Below are positions 27,801 through 36,365 of a stretch of DNA of 64,000 bases, in pieces. Made by a program: the position numbers and the translations under genes. The notes beneath the pieces are model-generated. The model was not told the DNA's origin and made no database searches. It worked only from the letters and a program-made list of their open reading frames with translations. How positions within the stretch are numbered: the first letter of the stretch is position 1; every line of letters begins with the position of its first letter. The DNA comes from Parabacteroides goldsteinii (GTDB taxonomy: Bacteria; Bacteroidota; Bacteroidia; Bacteroidales; Tannerellaceae). The stretch covers positions 170,305-234,304 of the forward strand of contig NZ_JADNBB010000007.1 of the NCBI RefSeq assembly GCF_015550595.1, in the 5' to 3' direction.

Positions 27801-28096
27801 TTCGTCTTATATCCGATAAAGCTCAAAACTAGCGTGCCTTGGCTTCCGACATTTAATGAAAAACGTCCGTCGGCATCTGTTATAGTGCCATTACGATCTC
27901 CATCTTTTTCAACAATAGAAACGCCGGGCATAGGCTCTCCGGTCTCATCTAAAACAGTACCTGTCGCAACTATTTTCTGCTGATTGACAGTACCTACCTT
28001 ATCCACGGCAGATGCATGTCCGGTAATAGCACACAGGGAAAACGCAAGTGTCAGGTAACACATTGCTTTTTTCACATGAAATGTTGTTTGATTCAT
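24896..28096 (-). CDS. SusC-type TonB-dependent transporter (PUL1)
   Basis: This 1066-residue outer-membrane transporter has a signal peptide, a carboxypeptidase-like domain (VATGTVLDETGEPMPGVSIV to about residue 115), the TonB box region LDEVVVTGY, and a plug with the SusC signature NNNDPLYIIDG and IYGSRAANGVIIITT. A 22-strand barrel follows, ending GVNVSF. There is no N-terminal STN domain, so signalling to an anti-sigma factor is not expected, which agrees with a cytoplasmic regulator in this PUL. It imports oligosaccharides with the SusD partner, driven by TonB. Confidence 0.96.
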   Translation of the reverse strand: MNQTTFHVKKAMCYLTLAFSLCAITGHASAVDKVGTVNQQKIVATGTVLDETGEPMPGVSIVEKDGDRNGTITDADGRFSLNVGSQGTLVLSFIGYKTKEIPISTAKDITIRLVEDAQNLDEVVVTGYTSQRKADLTGSVSVVKVDQIRSNIAGNAMRAIQGKVAGMAVSTNGSPDSKATIRIRGEGTLNNNDPLYIIDGTPTTRSMEELSSMDIESIQVLKDASSASIYGSRAANGVIIITTRKGKKGTTVDFKASYTVASSKKPYELMNTEQRGIAQYWAIKNDNSQADPNQVGIGYVNGYGGLYQYQDHQDSNGNWVLDNVSWREYLDPVEKTMRSADTDWQKEILRTGQIQQYNVTLSSGTDSGNALFALDYYDNKGTIKGSYFNRFNARVNTDYSWLGGRVKVGENFTVSKWRSSSNVGDGNLGGCKSLMSIVPVHTVDGIGWGGPIGGMSDRQNPVRLIEDNDQNYQDNLRLFGNAYISIEILKGLTFRSSFGADFVGFWRREMNLTYSSGFMSESRNKLTQTSDYNFDWNNSNILQYVFDINKHGFDIMLGQETVDHSYQKHWGSRRVFALETPDYMQLGAGEEDRDNGGSSSYNTLISWFGKFNYNYGNRYLASVTLRRDASSVFGANNRWATFPAFSLGWVLNNEAFLKDALSNFSILKLRYGWGQNGNSRIDDYAAYLMYEALYDHYAEDWNWGTAYDFTGQGGNNLPSGFRRTQRDNPNLKWETTAQHNFGLDFGFFDSKFGGSFDYYIKKTSDILMKPGTVATLGEGAQMWLNGADIDNKGFELTLNYTDKFGDVGFDVSGVFSHNKQKIIHVPDEVINNFAGNGTDQNILGRPKSSMYGYIADGLFQSQAEVDAHATQVGAAPGRIRYKDINKDGKIDSEDRTWLGDQNPALEYGVNVALNWKNFDFSVFFNGVFGKKLDVSGWKSWTDIYALSTSGENYGTRMLDAWTPTNTGSTIPAMSINNYNDEGRFSTYYVESGSYMKIRNIELGYTIPKNVLAKVRMSRARLSLRADNVLTLKKTWGDNAYTGLDPETPGNGYPLPFSMTFGVNVSF

Positions 28097-28432
28097 GAAA
28101 TAGATTTTTAATTGTTATTAAACTTAAGGTGCTTTTTAATATTCGCCTTTTCACTTTGCTCTCAAAGTATTCTTCATACTTTTCAAAATCAGAATCATCC
28201 ACTATTTAAATTTTTCATATATATAAATTTGTCACTCATTTACCATTTACCAAACCTGGCTATTATTTCCCCTGACAGAAAAATATCCAATCAAAAACTC
28301 ACCTTTTAAAGACAAAAGGGGCCCTGTCAACCGGATAATCCGGATGATTTCACACATTTATATTCAAATAAGTTTTCCGGGTCTAAACCCTAATGGAAAG
28401 AAATAGAAGTTTCTAATCTAAAGCCATAAACA
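28097..28432. promoter_or_regulatory. Gap upstream of PUL1 susC
   Basis: This 336-base AT-rich stretch lies between the susC start and the end of the next GH32-type gene (both minus strand), and presumably carries the susCD promoter. It holds the perfect palindrome CCGGAT-A-ATCCGG at 28331-28343 and one ACATTT at 28354. No open frame or terminator was recognised. An exact TAnnTTTG promoter could not be assigned. Confidence 0.4.
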
Positions 28433-29914
28433 CTAATTTTTAATTTTCTGAATTTGTATATCACGAATAACGGCATTGCCGTTTTTTACATAGAAGAAGA
28501 GGTTTTTCCCCTTTTGCTCCGGCAAACGATTAAGCACACATCGTTTGTTATTTATTGACACATCAAAAAATTCTCCATTCACAATCAAATCCAGCAAGAT
28601 GGGTTTATCCAATTCTTTTACACCATGAATAAATGTATTATGCATTAAAACCGTTTGATTATCCGGGTTTAACTCCAAACGATACCCATTCTTCCGACCG
28701 TCTGTTGCACGCAAAAACAAACCCAACTCTTCATAATTTCCTTTAGGTTCTATCTTCATCGAAATGCGATAATTATCCGGAAGGTCGGAAAGAGAAGCTA
28801 CACCGATATCGCCCGAAGCATTCATTGTTATATTTCCCTTGGAGACAGAAACTATATTTGCGGGTGAAGAAATTTGTATGGCCGGAGTCGTTATCGGATG
28901 CATAGCCGGTAAAACTTCTTTTAAAAATTTGGTTGCTAAGGTTCCATCCGGCTCCTGATATACTTCCCTGAGCAAAATAGTTCCACCCCAAATCCTATCC
29001 CCGTTATCTTTATCATCCTTACGACAGGGAGAATAGGCCACTGCAATACGGCGTCCGTCTTTAAAACCGGCTGTTTTATAGACACTCCCGAAATATTCAA
29101 TCAAGGCCTGTGACTCCGGATATATCCAGGGGCCATACGTATCTTTGGACATAAGATAATAAGTGTGTCCACCAATGCTGTATAATAAATAATACCAATC
29201 GTTCCACTTAAAATAATCCGCGCATTCGGGAGTTCCGCGTTGTCCTTTCAACGGAGACTCCACTTCCTTCCAGTTCTTCAAGTCAGTAGATGTAAGATGT
29301 ACCAGATATCCTCCAAAACCACCTAAAGAAGGCTCTTTCAAATTACCGGGAATAAACAAATGAAAAAGACCGTTTTCATCCTTAAAGACTTTCGGATCTC
29401 TAAAATCACGGCTTATGCATTCTTCAGGGGCATAATAAAACGGATTAGGTTCTTGCTTTTGGTAAGTATATCCGCCATCGGAACTTATCGCATAGCTCAA
29501 CTGTTCATGTACTGTTCCGTTTTCCTGTACACGAGTGGCATAAAACGCATAGAATTTATCACCTTCCGCAATAACTGATCCTGTACAGATCGATTTCTCC
29601 GATTCCTGGTTTTCAATACCTAAAGCTACCGGATAATGTTTCCAGTTTATCAAGTCGGTTGTAGTGCTCAATGCCCACTGATGACCACCCAAACCTCCGA
29701 GACCTGCATGATGCCCTTCGTCCAACAGCCAATACAAATAAAACGTCCCATTATGATAATAAGGCATGCAATCGCCGGAAAACAGATGTTCCTCTACCGG
29801 TTTAAAATATTGCATATGAGTAGTACGTTGAATAGACGGATTATAATCTTTTACAACCTGTGCAAAAGAAGATATCGTAACTAATAGAAAAGTTGCTAAA
29901 AGTCCTTTTTTCAT
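28433..29914 (-). CDS. GH32-like secreted beta-propeller glycosidase
   Basis: The 493-residue protein has a signal peptide (MKKGLLATFLLVTISSFAQ), a propeller over about residues 30-325 and a C-terminal beta-sandwich. The first blade motif is FSGDCMPYYHNGTFYLYWL, where Asp fits the nucleophile position (GDxMP in place of NDPNG). FRDPKVF supplies the transition-state stabiliser Asp and TPECADYF the acid/base Glu, so all three catalytic carboxylates appear present. GH32 and GH43 propellers are related; the HQWALSTTTDLINWK phrase favours the GH32 side. It probably releases a furanosidic sugar in the periplasm or at the surface. It is divergent from the regulator gene at 30430. Confidence 0.78.
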   Translation of the reverse strand: MKKGLLATFLLVTISSFAQVVKDYNPSIQRTTHMQYFKPVEEHLFSGDCMPYYHNGTFYLYWLLDEGHHAGLGGLGGHQWALSTTTDLINWKHYPVALGIENQESEKSICTGSVIAEGDKFYAFYATRVQENGTVHEQLSYAISSDGGYTYQKQEPNPFYYAPEECISRDFRDPKVFKDENGLFHLFIPGNLKEPSLGGFGGYLVHLTSTDLKNWKEVESPLKGQRGTPECADYFKWNDWYYLLYSIGGHTYYLMSKDTYGPWIYPESQALIEYFGSVYKTAGFKDGRRIAVAYSPCRKDDKDNGDRIWGGTILLREVYQEPDGTLATKFLKEVLPAMHPITTPAIQISSPANIVSVSKGNITMNASGDIGVASLSDLPDNYRISMKIEPKGNYEELGLFLRATDGRKNGYRLELNPDNQTVLMHNTFIHGVKELDKPILLDLIVNGEFFDVSINNKRCVLNRLPEQKGKNLFFYVKNGNAVIRDIQIQKIKN

Positions 29915-30429
29915 TCGAGTATTATTTAATTTTTATAGATTAGTTATAAAGTAAATAACAAAGCAGTATGATAGACACATTACATTTAGCTAACAAAACA
30001 TCCCTTGTATCCTGTTGCAAATATAGAGATCTGATCATAACAAACAAAGAACAATTTACATTTTAGCACATTTTAATTTATCATATTTATTACATTTACC
30101 ATCATACACAATACTTAAAAAAGAGTAAGCAGAAATATAAGGCACTAGGGCAAAACAGAAGCAACACACAACCTAACAATATATAAATCAACATATAAAC
30201 ATCAAAATAGCTTTAAATAAAATATCTTATACCTTACAAATATTACATTCATCAAATGTAAACACCAACACGTCACACTTTAACATTTCAAGAAGAACAA
30301 CTTACATCCAGCAAGGTCTATATTTTACATTTCCAATCCACTGACAAAAAAAAATCACATTTACCACCGACAAATGCAAACTATTTGCAAATAATAATTA
30401 CATTTGCACATAACTTTAAAATCACCTTT
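29915..30429. promoter_or_regulatory. Divergent promoter region with repeated ACATTT motifs
   Basis: This 515-base AT-rich gap separates a GH32-like gene (minus) from the PUL1 regulator gene (plus). ACATTT occurs on the plus strand at 29982, 30058, 30068, 30092, 30283, 30327, 30357 and 30400, and its complement AAATGT at 30254. TACATTTG at 30399-30406 could be the -7 box of the regulator gene. No open reading frame was found. It is a likely binding region for the adjacent GntR/LacI-type regulator. Confidence 0.55.
30243..30261. promoter_or_regulatory. Candidate operator palindrome
   Basis: TTACATT (30243-30249), five bases, and AATGTAA (30255-30261) form a perfect 7-bp-arm palindrome. It lies 169 bases before the regulator ATG, among single ACATTT motifs. 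Dimeric GntR-type proteins bind such sites. The assignment to this regulator is inferred. Confidence 0.45.
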
Positions 30430-31521
30430 ATGGAATCTAAAATAAGCTACAAGGTTATTTACAATACATTGAAAGATCAGATATTGAAAGAAGCATTTGC
30501 CCCGGGGTCTATGTTACCTACCGAGCAAACTCTGGCTCAAAAATATTCTGTTTCCAGACCGACTATTGCTAAAGTATATAACCAGTTACAGGAAGAAGGT
30601 TTTATAAAAAAGACGAAAGGACTTGGTACGGTCGTTATATACCAATGTAAAAATACAACCTATACATTTGGCTTACTTTTACCCGGAGCAGGTGAATCGG
30701 AAATATTTTCCATTATTAATGACCAACTCTTGAGGCAATCCGAAATCGGTAGATTCAATTGCCTTTGGGAAGGAGCTACAGCAAGCAGTGCAGAAATCAG
30801 AAAAACACTTATTGAAACGTGCTGTGAAAGCTACATAAATAAAAAGGTCGATGGTATTTTCTTTTCCCCGCTGGAAAGAGTTCCGGATGCATACAACCTG
30901 AATTTAAAAATCTGTGCAGCTATACGGGAAGCCAATATACCATTAGTTCTTATTGACAGGGATATTCTGACTTTTCCCGAACGAAGTGAATTTGATGTGG
31001 TATGCCTGGATAATTTCAGTGCCGGTTGCATCATGGCAAAACACCTGATCGATCAGGGCTGCAACAAACTTCATTTTTTCTACCGTCCTGATTCGGCCAG
31101 TTCTGTAGACTTACGCCTTTCCGGTGTTCGTGAAACTGTCCTTAAACATCAGTATCCGTTTACTGAGAATAATATTTTTTGTGGGAATCCCGAAGATCTG
31201 GATTTTGTTAAACAAATGGAGATTGTTCCCGGGAAAACTGGTATTATATGTGCGAATGATTCCACAGCAGCAGTGCTCATGTCTTCTTTGGATGCTTTAG
31301 GCATCAAAATATCATCGGATATTTTGATGTGCGCATATGATGATATGAAATATTCCAAGCATCTCAAACATTCATTGACATCTTACAGGCAACCATGTGT
31401 GGAGATTGCCAACGTCAGCATTGAGTTATTGATGCGGAGATTAAAAGACAACAACCACATTCCCATTACAGCAAACCTGACAGGAGAAATAGTGATTCGT
31501 GAATCCAGTCAATTTCTCTAA
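30430..31521 (+). CDS. GntR/LacI-type transcriptional regulator (AraR-like)
   Basis: From ATG 30430 (MESKISYKVIYNTLKDQIL) the protein has 363 residues. An N-terminal GntR winged helix (LPTEQTLAQKYSVSRPTIAKVYNQLQEEGFIKKTKGLGTVV reads as one block over residues 28-68) is joined to a LacI-type periplasmic-binding-protein domain over about 75-360 (DGIFFSPLERV, PLVLIDRD, GIICANDSTAAVLM). This arrangement is that of Bacillus AraR, where sugar binding releases operators. It replaces the hybrid two-component regulator usual in fructan PULs. The 15-residue upstream extension is not used because the -7 box overlaps it. Its ligand is probably the PUL1 sugar. Confidence 0.88.
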   Translation: MESKISYKVIYNTLKDQILKEAFAPGSMLPTEQTLAQKYSVSRPTIAKVYNQLQEEGFIKKTKGLGTVVIYQCKNTTYTFGLLLPGAGESEIFSIINDQLLRQSEIGRFNCLWEGATASSAEIRKTLIETCCESYINKKVDGIFFSPLERVPDAYNLNLKICAAIREANIPLVLIDRDILTFPERSEFDVVCLDNFSAGCIMAKHLIDQGCNKLHFFYRPDSASSVDLRLSGVRETVLKHQYPFTENNIFCGNPEDLDFVKQMEIVPGKTGIICANDSTAAVLMSSLDALGIKISSDILMCAYDDMKYSKHLKHSLTSYRQPCVEIANVSIELLMRRLKDNNHIPITANLTGEIVIRESSQFL

Positions 31522-31652
31522 AATTATACAAATTACATTCTGATCCTTTTGACTTACATCAGGCATCAGAGATTACAAATTATTAAATTCTAACAGTCAC
31601 AGTCTCTTAAAAGATTGTGACAGATAATTGTTACACTCAAATTTCTGGAAAA

Positions 31653-33716
31653 ATGAATACTAAATTTATTACTTCGTTTACCGTAGTCATACTCATTATC
31701 AGTAGTATTATCGGCTGTACCGAGACACAAAAGCCGGTTCAACTCGAACTCCGTTCTTCCCCCTGGAATTTTACAACCCAGGATACCCCATTAAATACCC
31801 TTACGCAGCAGAATACAAAAAATAACTTTGTATCACCGGGAGATAGTAGTAGTTTCACTATTAAACTACAGGTCAACCTGACAAAAGTCACTTCAAAAAA
31901 ATCGTTACTTACAATTCCGGGGGTATTGGAATTAAATACATATCAAAACGATCCGGAAGACCGCAAACAACAAAATTACCCGGCCTATCCTATGGCTGAC
32001 GGTTCCGTGCCTGTATTGGAGGCTTCCCTCCTGCTCCATCTACCGGTTCAACCGGAAGAAGCCCGCTATATGCCAGTCGGTATTCCGTTGGCAATGTTGG
32101 ATAAGCCTGAAGGAGAACATGAAATTGTCCTTCATTTTTCAGGAGTTCGATGGACTATGTTTGTCGACAATGAACTCCTGGATAATGACTTCCCTTTAGG
32201 TTATCCGCAATGGGGAGAACAAACAACCTGGGAAATAGATCCTTCTCTTGTTTCGAAAGCTGAAATTTATTTTCCGGGAATTGAACCTCAAAAAACAAAT
32301 TTAGATACACCACGCACTTCACCGGAAATCCAATACTGGACACCTGAAGGGCATAATTCCTGGGTAGGTGATGTAGCAACTTTCTTCTACCAGGGACGTT
32401 ATCATGTATTTTATTTGTATGACAGACGCGGACATGCCAGCAAATTCGGCCGGGGAGCCCATTATTTCGAGCATATCTCAACAACTGACTTCAAGACATG
32501 GACTGAACACGATCCAGCTACCCCTATTGAAGAACAATGGGAAACATTAGGTACAGGTACACCTTTTGTTTTTAATGATAAACTTTGTATCAGCTACGGA
32601 CTTCATACGACCCGTATTTATCCCAAAGAAAAGACAACCTTACCACAGTTATGGGATTACTATAATGAACATGGTGCAACAGGCTCCTTCCGTTACGATA
32701 CGATGCCCGGATTTCCTGCCGGTTCGACTTACTCTATCAGCCAGGATGGTATAAGTAATTTCAAGAAGACACATATATTATTTCACCCATGCGAAAACCC
32801 TAGTGTATATACCGATCCGGAAGGACGTTTACGCATGTTGGCCAACTATGGAGCCAAAGGAACCTGGGAGTCCGGCTCAATCGATGGTGGCTGGTGGTCT
32901 GTCAATCCCGGATTTCCTCCGGGAGGTGACTGCACGTTCTTTTTCCGCTGGGGAAATTTTGATTATGTAATCGGTGGATTTACCGGCTTATGGTCAAAAC
33001 CATCTAATGCAGGTGAAGATGAATATACGGATGTAGTCAAACAAGGACTGGATTTTTATAACGGGATGTGTGTACCCGCCATCACTGAAATTGCTGGCGG
33101 GCGCTTCCTGATGGCTGGTTGGATTCCAATGGTTAACTGGGGCGGGACATTAAACATTCATGAGATGATCCATTACCCTGACGGCCGTATCGGAACAAAA
33201 TGGATGGAGGAAATTATTCCAGCTACTGAAAAGGCAAAGACTTTGGCTAAAGAAATAACAGAGCCATCTTCTTTTACTGTTGAAAATCCTTCATTTATGT
33301 TGACATTCGACGTTGAGCCCGGAGATGATCTGTCCGGAAAACTCGGAGCTTTACTTCTCGGTGCCGACGAAAACGATCACGCTTGTGAAATTCAGGTTAG
33401 TCCCAAAGCAAAGAAAGCACAGTATGCAAAAGGAAATCTGCAGAAATTCGCAGAAGCAGAAAAGACTTTACGTGAAGGAGGTTATCCAAACCATGCACGC
33501 GATTATGCCATTGAAAACTTGATCGATACCGACAAACCGTTTACAGTTCGTATGATTGTTAAATATGAAGACAAATTTGGCGGTTCACAAATAGATACGG
33601 AAATTGCCGGCCAACGTACCATGATATCTTTCCGTCCGGGTTTGAAAGTGGAAAAATTAATTCTTCGCTCCGAACAAACAGAAATAAAAAACTTGAAAAT
33701 AGCTCCCCTCAAATAG
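31653..33716 (+). CDS. Large GH32/GH43-like propeller lipoprotein with N-terminal beta-sandwich
   Basis: From ATG 31653 (MNTKFITSFTVVILIISSIIGC) this is a 687-residue lipoprotein. Residues 25-215 form a lectin-like sandwich (LHLPVQ, FSGVRWTMFVDNELL). The propeller begins at EGHNSWVGDVATFFYQGRYH, with a possible nucleophile Asp in VGD, then AHYFEHISTTDFKTWTEHDP. Canonical NDPNG, RDP and EC motifs are absent. I place it in the GH32/GH43 propeller superfamily; activity on a fructoside-like substrate is inferred from PUL1 context. A 12-codon upstream extension lacks a signal and is rejected. A hairpin GTCACAGTCT/AGATTGTGAC lies at 31596-31621. Confidence 0.68.
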   Translation: MNTKFITSFTVVILIISSIIGCTETQKPVQLELRSSPWNFTTQDTPLNTLTQQNTKNNFVSPGDSSSFTIKLQVNLTKVTSKKSLLTIPGVLELNTYQNDPEDRKQQNYPAYPMADGSVPVLEASLLLHLPVQPEEARYMPVGIPLAMLDKPEGEHEIVLHFSGVRWTMFVDNELLDNDFPLGYPQWGEQTTWEIDPSLVSKAEIYFPGIEPQKTNLDTPRTSPEIQYWTPEGHNSWVGDVATFFYQGRYHVFYLYDRRGHASKFGRGAHYFEHISTTDFKTWTEHDPATPIEEQWETLGTGTPFVFNDKLCISYGLHTTRIYPKEKTTLPQLWDYYNEHGATGSFRYDTMPGFPAGSTYSISQDGISNFKKTHILFHPCENPSVYTDPEGRLRMLANYGAKGTWESGSIDGGWWSVNPGFPPGGDCTFFFRWGNFDYVIGGFTGLWSKPSNAGEDEYTDVVKQGLDFYNGMCVPAITEIAGGRFLMAGWIPMVNWGGTLNIHEMIHYPDGRIGTKWMEEIIPATEKAKTLAKEITEPSSFTVENPSFMLTFDVEPGDDLSGKLGALLLGADENDHACEIQVSPKAKKAQYAKGNLQKFAEAEKTLREGGYPNHARDYAIENLIDTDKPFTVRMIVKYEDKFGGSQIDTEIAGQRTMISFRPGLKVEKLILRSEQTEIKNLKIAPLK

Positions 33717-33750
33717 TTAATATAATTATTCTATCTGTCCGGATATAAAT

Positions 33751-33791
33751 ATACCTGCCGAAAGTCTTTTTGTAAAGATTCCGGCAGGTAT
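33751..33791. terminator. Bidirectional terminator between PUL1 and PUL2
   Basis: ATACCTGCCG (33751-33760) pairs with CGGCAGGTAT (33782-33791), with additional imperfect pairing inside. It separates two convergent genes (stops at 33716 and 33814). Confidence 0.7.
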
Positions 33792-33813
33792 TATATTTAC
33801 TTGCTAATCGTGC

Positions 33814-36348
33814 TTATCGTTCGCAAGGAATTCGCAGGATCGTAAATGAATTTGGCTGGCAAACCATTTCGAAAGAAGAATTCAGGCCTTTCAGTTTTGT
33901 TTCTACCGGAACTACTTTTTCCGGATCAGCAAAGCTGTTTTCTGCATCCGGATTTACGGAGCCTAAGGTGATCTGCGTTCCTTCCGGTTCTACTGATTTT
34001 ACATTTGCCAGATTGATGGAAGTACTCCAGGGCGTATTCTCTCCATTCACCAATTTGATCACGATTTCGTTAGTAGCCTTATCATATCCTGAAACCGCAT
34101 AATGACGAATCACCGGTTGATACGTATATTCATACTCCAACTGATTATCCAGATAGCATTTCCAATGGTTCCCTTTCACTTCTACACGAACATCATACCA
34201 GTGATCCGTATGCACACTCGTTGAATTACGGTAATCGAACAGGGAAACATTTCCGGCTGCATTCCTTTCTCCAAAGATTACAGACTCGTTCGTATGGCTA
34301 CCGATATCGGCCATATAATACTGTTCCTCCCCTTTGGAACCGAAGAAGATGCGGAAACCTTCGCGTCCTTCGATCTTCCGTGCTTTTAATTCGATCGTGC
34401 AATCGCCAAGCTCTTTTCCATTCAACCAGAGATAAGAGTCGCCTTCTACCTTCGACTGTTTCAAAACTCCGTTATCCACCTTCCATTCACCTTGTGAGGC
34501 AGTCCATGCGGAAGCCAGATCGTTCCAGTCTGTCGAATAGAAGGTTTTGCCATCCTGAGTCACTTTAAAGTCTTTGAATTCGGCTACCGTATTGCAGGTT
34601 CCGATACCAACAATTCCTTGTGTCTGGAAAACAGGTTGTGTTTCGGCGGAAAGAACCTGTGTTTTCAGATTGACGTCCGGACGGTTCTCGGAGAACATTT
34701 TCAAAATATGATAGTTGGTACGGCCATATACCGAGTCATTCTTTAAAACGATCAGGTGATTACGGCCATGCCCGTCTGCATTCTCCAACAGAGGAGCGTA
34801 AGAAACCAGCTGCACTTTATCGGCATTGCGTTCCACGCCGGTCAGGTAAGCGGCTTCAGCCAGCGAAGAATATAAAGAAGAACGTCCGGTAGCGGCATAT
34901 TCACCTACATAAATCTTATAGGGATAATCCGCCGGAAGTTTATCATACAGGTCGCCGTTGCGATAGAACCAGTCGGCCATCTCATAATAATGCGGATCGA
35001 TGATGTCGATCGGTCCGGCTTCTTGCAGATAAGGGCTGAACATCAGGGCACAGATCGGTGTGATCTGAGGATATTTCTCTTTGATAGCCGCATAGAACCG
35101 TTTGTAATTGGCAGCATAACGGGAACCGATATTTTCGTTTCCTATCTCGACATATTTCAACGGGAAAGGAGCCGGGTGACCGTTCTCCGCTCTTTTCTTT
35201 CCCCAATAAGTATCTGTATCGCCGATGGCATACTCGATAGCATCCAACGCTTCCTGGATCAAGTCGTCCACCTGTTTATCGTCACAGAAATCCCCGTTAC
35301 GGAACAGGCAAGCCATACCGGCATTACAAACGAACATACCGTCTGCATGCACATCCTCGCAGAATTGCAGGAACTCATGATAACCGAAACCATACGTACT
35401 GCGATATCCCCAGAGGTTATATTCGCCCGGACGGGTCACAGGATCACCGATCGTTTCTTTCCATTTAACACGGTTTGCCATGTTCAGTCCTTCCACAATA
35501 CAGCCACCCGGCCAACGGATAAAGGCTGGATGAATATCTGCCAGCATTTCAGCCACATCTTTACGCATACCGTTCGGACGATCCATAAATGTTTCTTCCG
35601 GGAACAGGGATACATAATCCAGATAAATAGTACCTTTGTTCCTGAAGGTCAGTGCCAAACGGTATTTGTTTCCTGTCGAAGCAGAGACAAGTGTTCCGTC
35701 GTAACGGTGCCACTGGTTATCACGGGTGATCTTAAAGTTCTGTGAAGCAGCCGGCTGATTATCCTCATCGATTAAAGCGACAGACACTTCTTCATCGCTG
35801 GCAGCATCCGCTTTCAGGTAAAAAGCCAGCTTATAAGAACTCCCTTTGGTAAGGGCCATATGCCAGTATCCATTGTTGATAACCTGTATGTCACCTGCCG
35901 ACTTTCCCAGTTCCAACTGCAAAGCATGCGGGGTTGCCGAATGCAGGGGTTGGTTATCCACGATCTTATAAACAGGCCGGCCGGCCGCACAAACGACTTC
36001 CCAGCCGTTCATAGCCTTTCCATCCTGCCATTTCACCTTGAAATGATTGATCGAGTCGTTGGAATAGCAAGGTAAATCTTTCGATACGGCATATCCATCC
36101 TCGTAAACAGTCCCTGACGGCAGGTTACCGTCTTCAAACCCACGGTTAAGCACCATTTCCGCATATAAACCGCCATCCCCGGAATGTGTAATTTCTTCGA
36201 AAAACACACCGTACAGTGAAGAGGGCACTTCAGCCCCTTCCTGAGAGACATCCACAATTATCTGGTCCGACTTATTACAAGCGACCATCGACAAGCATAA
36301 CGATAGTCCTGCCAACCAACCAGATCTTTTATACCATTTATTATCCAT
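33814..36348 (-). CDS. GH51 alpha-L-arabinofuranosidase (PUL2)
   Basis: The 844-residue lipoprotein (signal to VAC at about residue 24) has a short GH51-type start, a carbohydrate-binding-like insert (LQLELGKSAGDIQVINNGYW, about 140-250), and the (beta/alpha)8 core. The core includes HPAFIRWPGGCIVEG, acid/base Glu in YVEIGNEN and nucleophile Glu in IYVGEYAATG. A concanavalin-like domain (about 600-750) and the C-terminal beta domain follow. It removes terminal L-arabinofuranose from arabinan, arabinoxylan or arabinogalactan. It is the last gene of PUL2, 17 bases after GH3. A broken copy of its 3' end lies at 18418. Confidence 0.93.
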   Translation of the reverse strand: MDNKWYKRSGWLAGLSLCLSMVACNKSDQIIVDVSQEGAEVPSSLYGVFFEEITHSGDGGLYAEMVLNRGFEDGNLPSGTVYEDGYAVSKDLPCYSNDSINHFKVKWQDGKAMNGWEVVCAAGRPVYKIVDNQPLHSATPHALQLELGKSAGDIQVINNGYWHMALTKGSSYKLAFYLKADAASDEEVSVALIDEDNQPAASQNFKITRDNQWHRYDGTLVSASTGNKYRLALTFRNKGTIYLDYVSLFPEETFMDRPNGMRKDVAEMLADIHPAFIRWPGGCIVEGLNMANRVKWKETIGDPVTRPGEYNLWGYRSTYGFGYHEFLQFCEDVHADGMFVCNAGMACLFRNGDFCDDKQVDDLIQEALDAIEYAIGDTDTYWGKKRAENGHPAPFPLKYVEIGNENIGSRYAANYKRFYAAIKEKYPQITPICALMFSPYLQEAGPIDIIDPHYYEMADWFYRNGDLYDKLPADYPYKIYVGEYAATGRSSLYSSLAEAAYLTGVERNADKVQLVSYAPLLENADGHGRNHLIVLKNDSVYGRTNYHILKMFSENRPDVNLKTQVLSAETQPVFQTQGIVGIGTCNTVAEFKDFKVTQDGKTFYSTDWNDLASAWTASQGEWKVDNGVLKQSKVEGDSYLWLNGKELGDCTIELKARKIEGREGFRIFFGSKGEEQYYMADIGSHTNESVIFGERNAAGNVSLFDYRNSTSVHTDHWYDVRVEVKGNHWKCYLDNQLEYEYTYQPVIRHYAVSGYDKATNEIVIKLVNGENTPWSTSINLANVKSVEPEGTQITLGSVNPDAENSFADPEKVVPVETKLKGLNSSFEMVCQPNSFTILRIPCER

Positions 36349-36365
36349 TGTATTTAAAATTGAGA

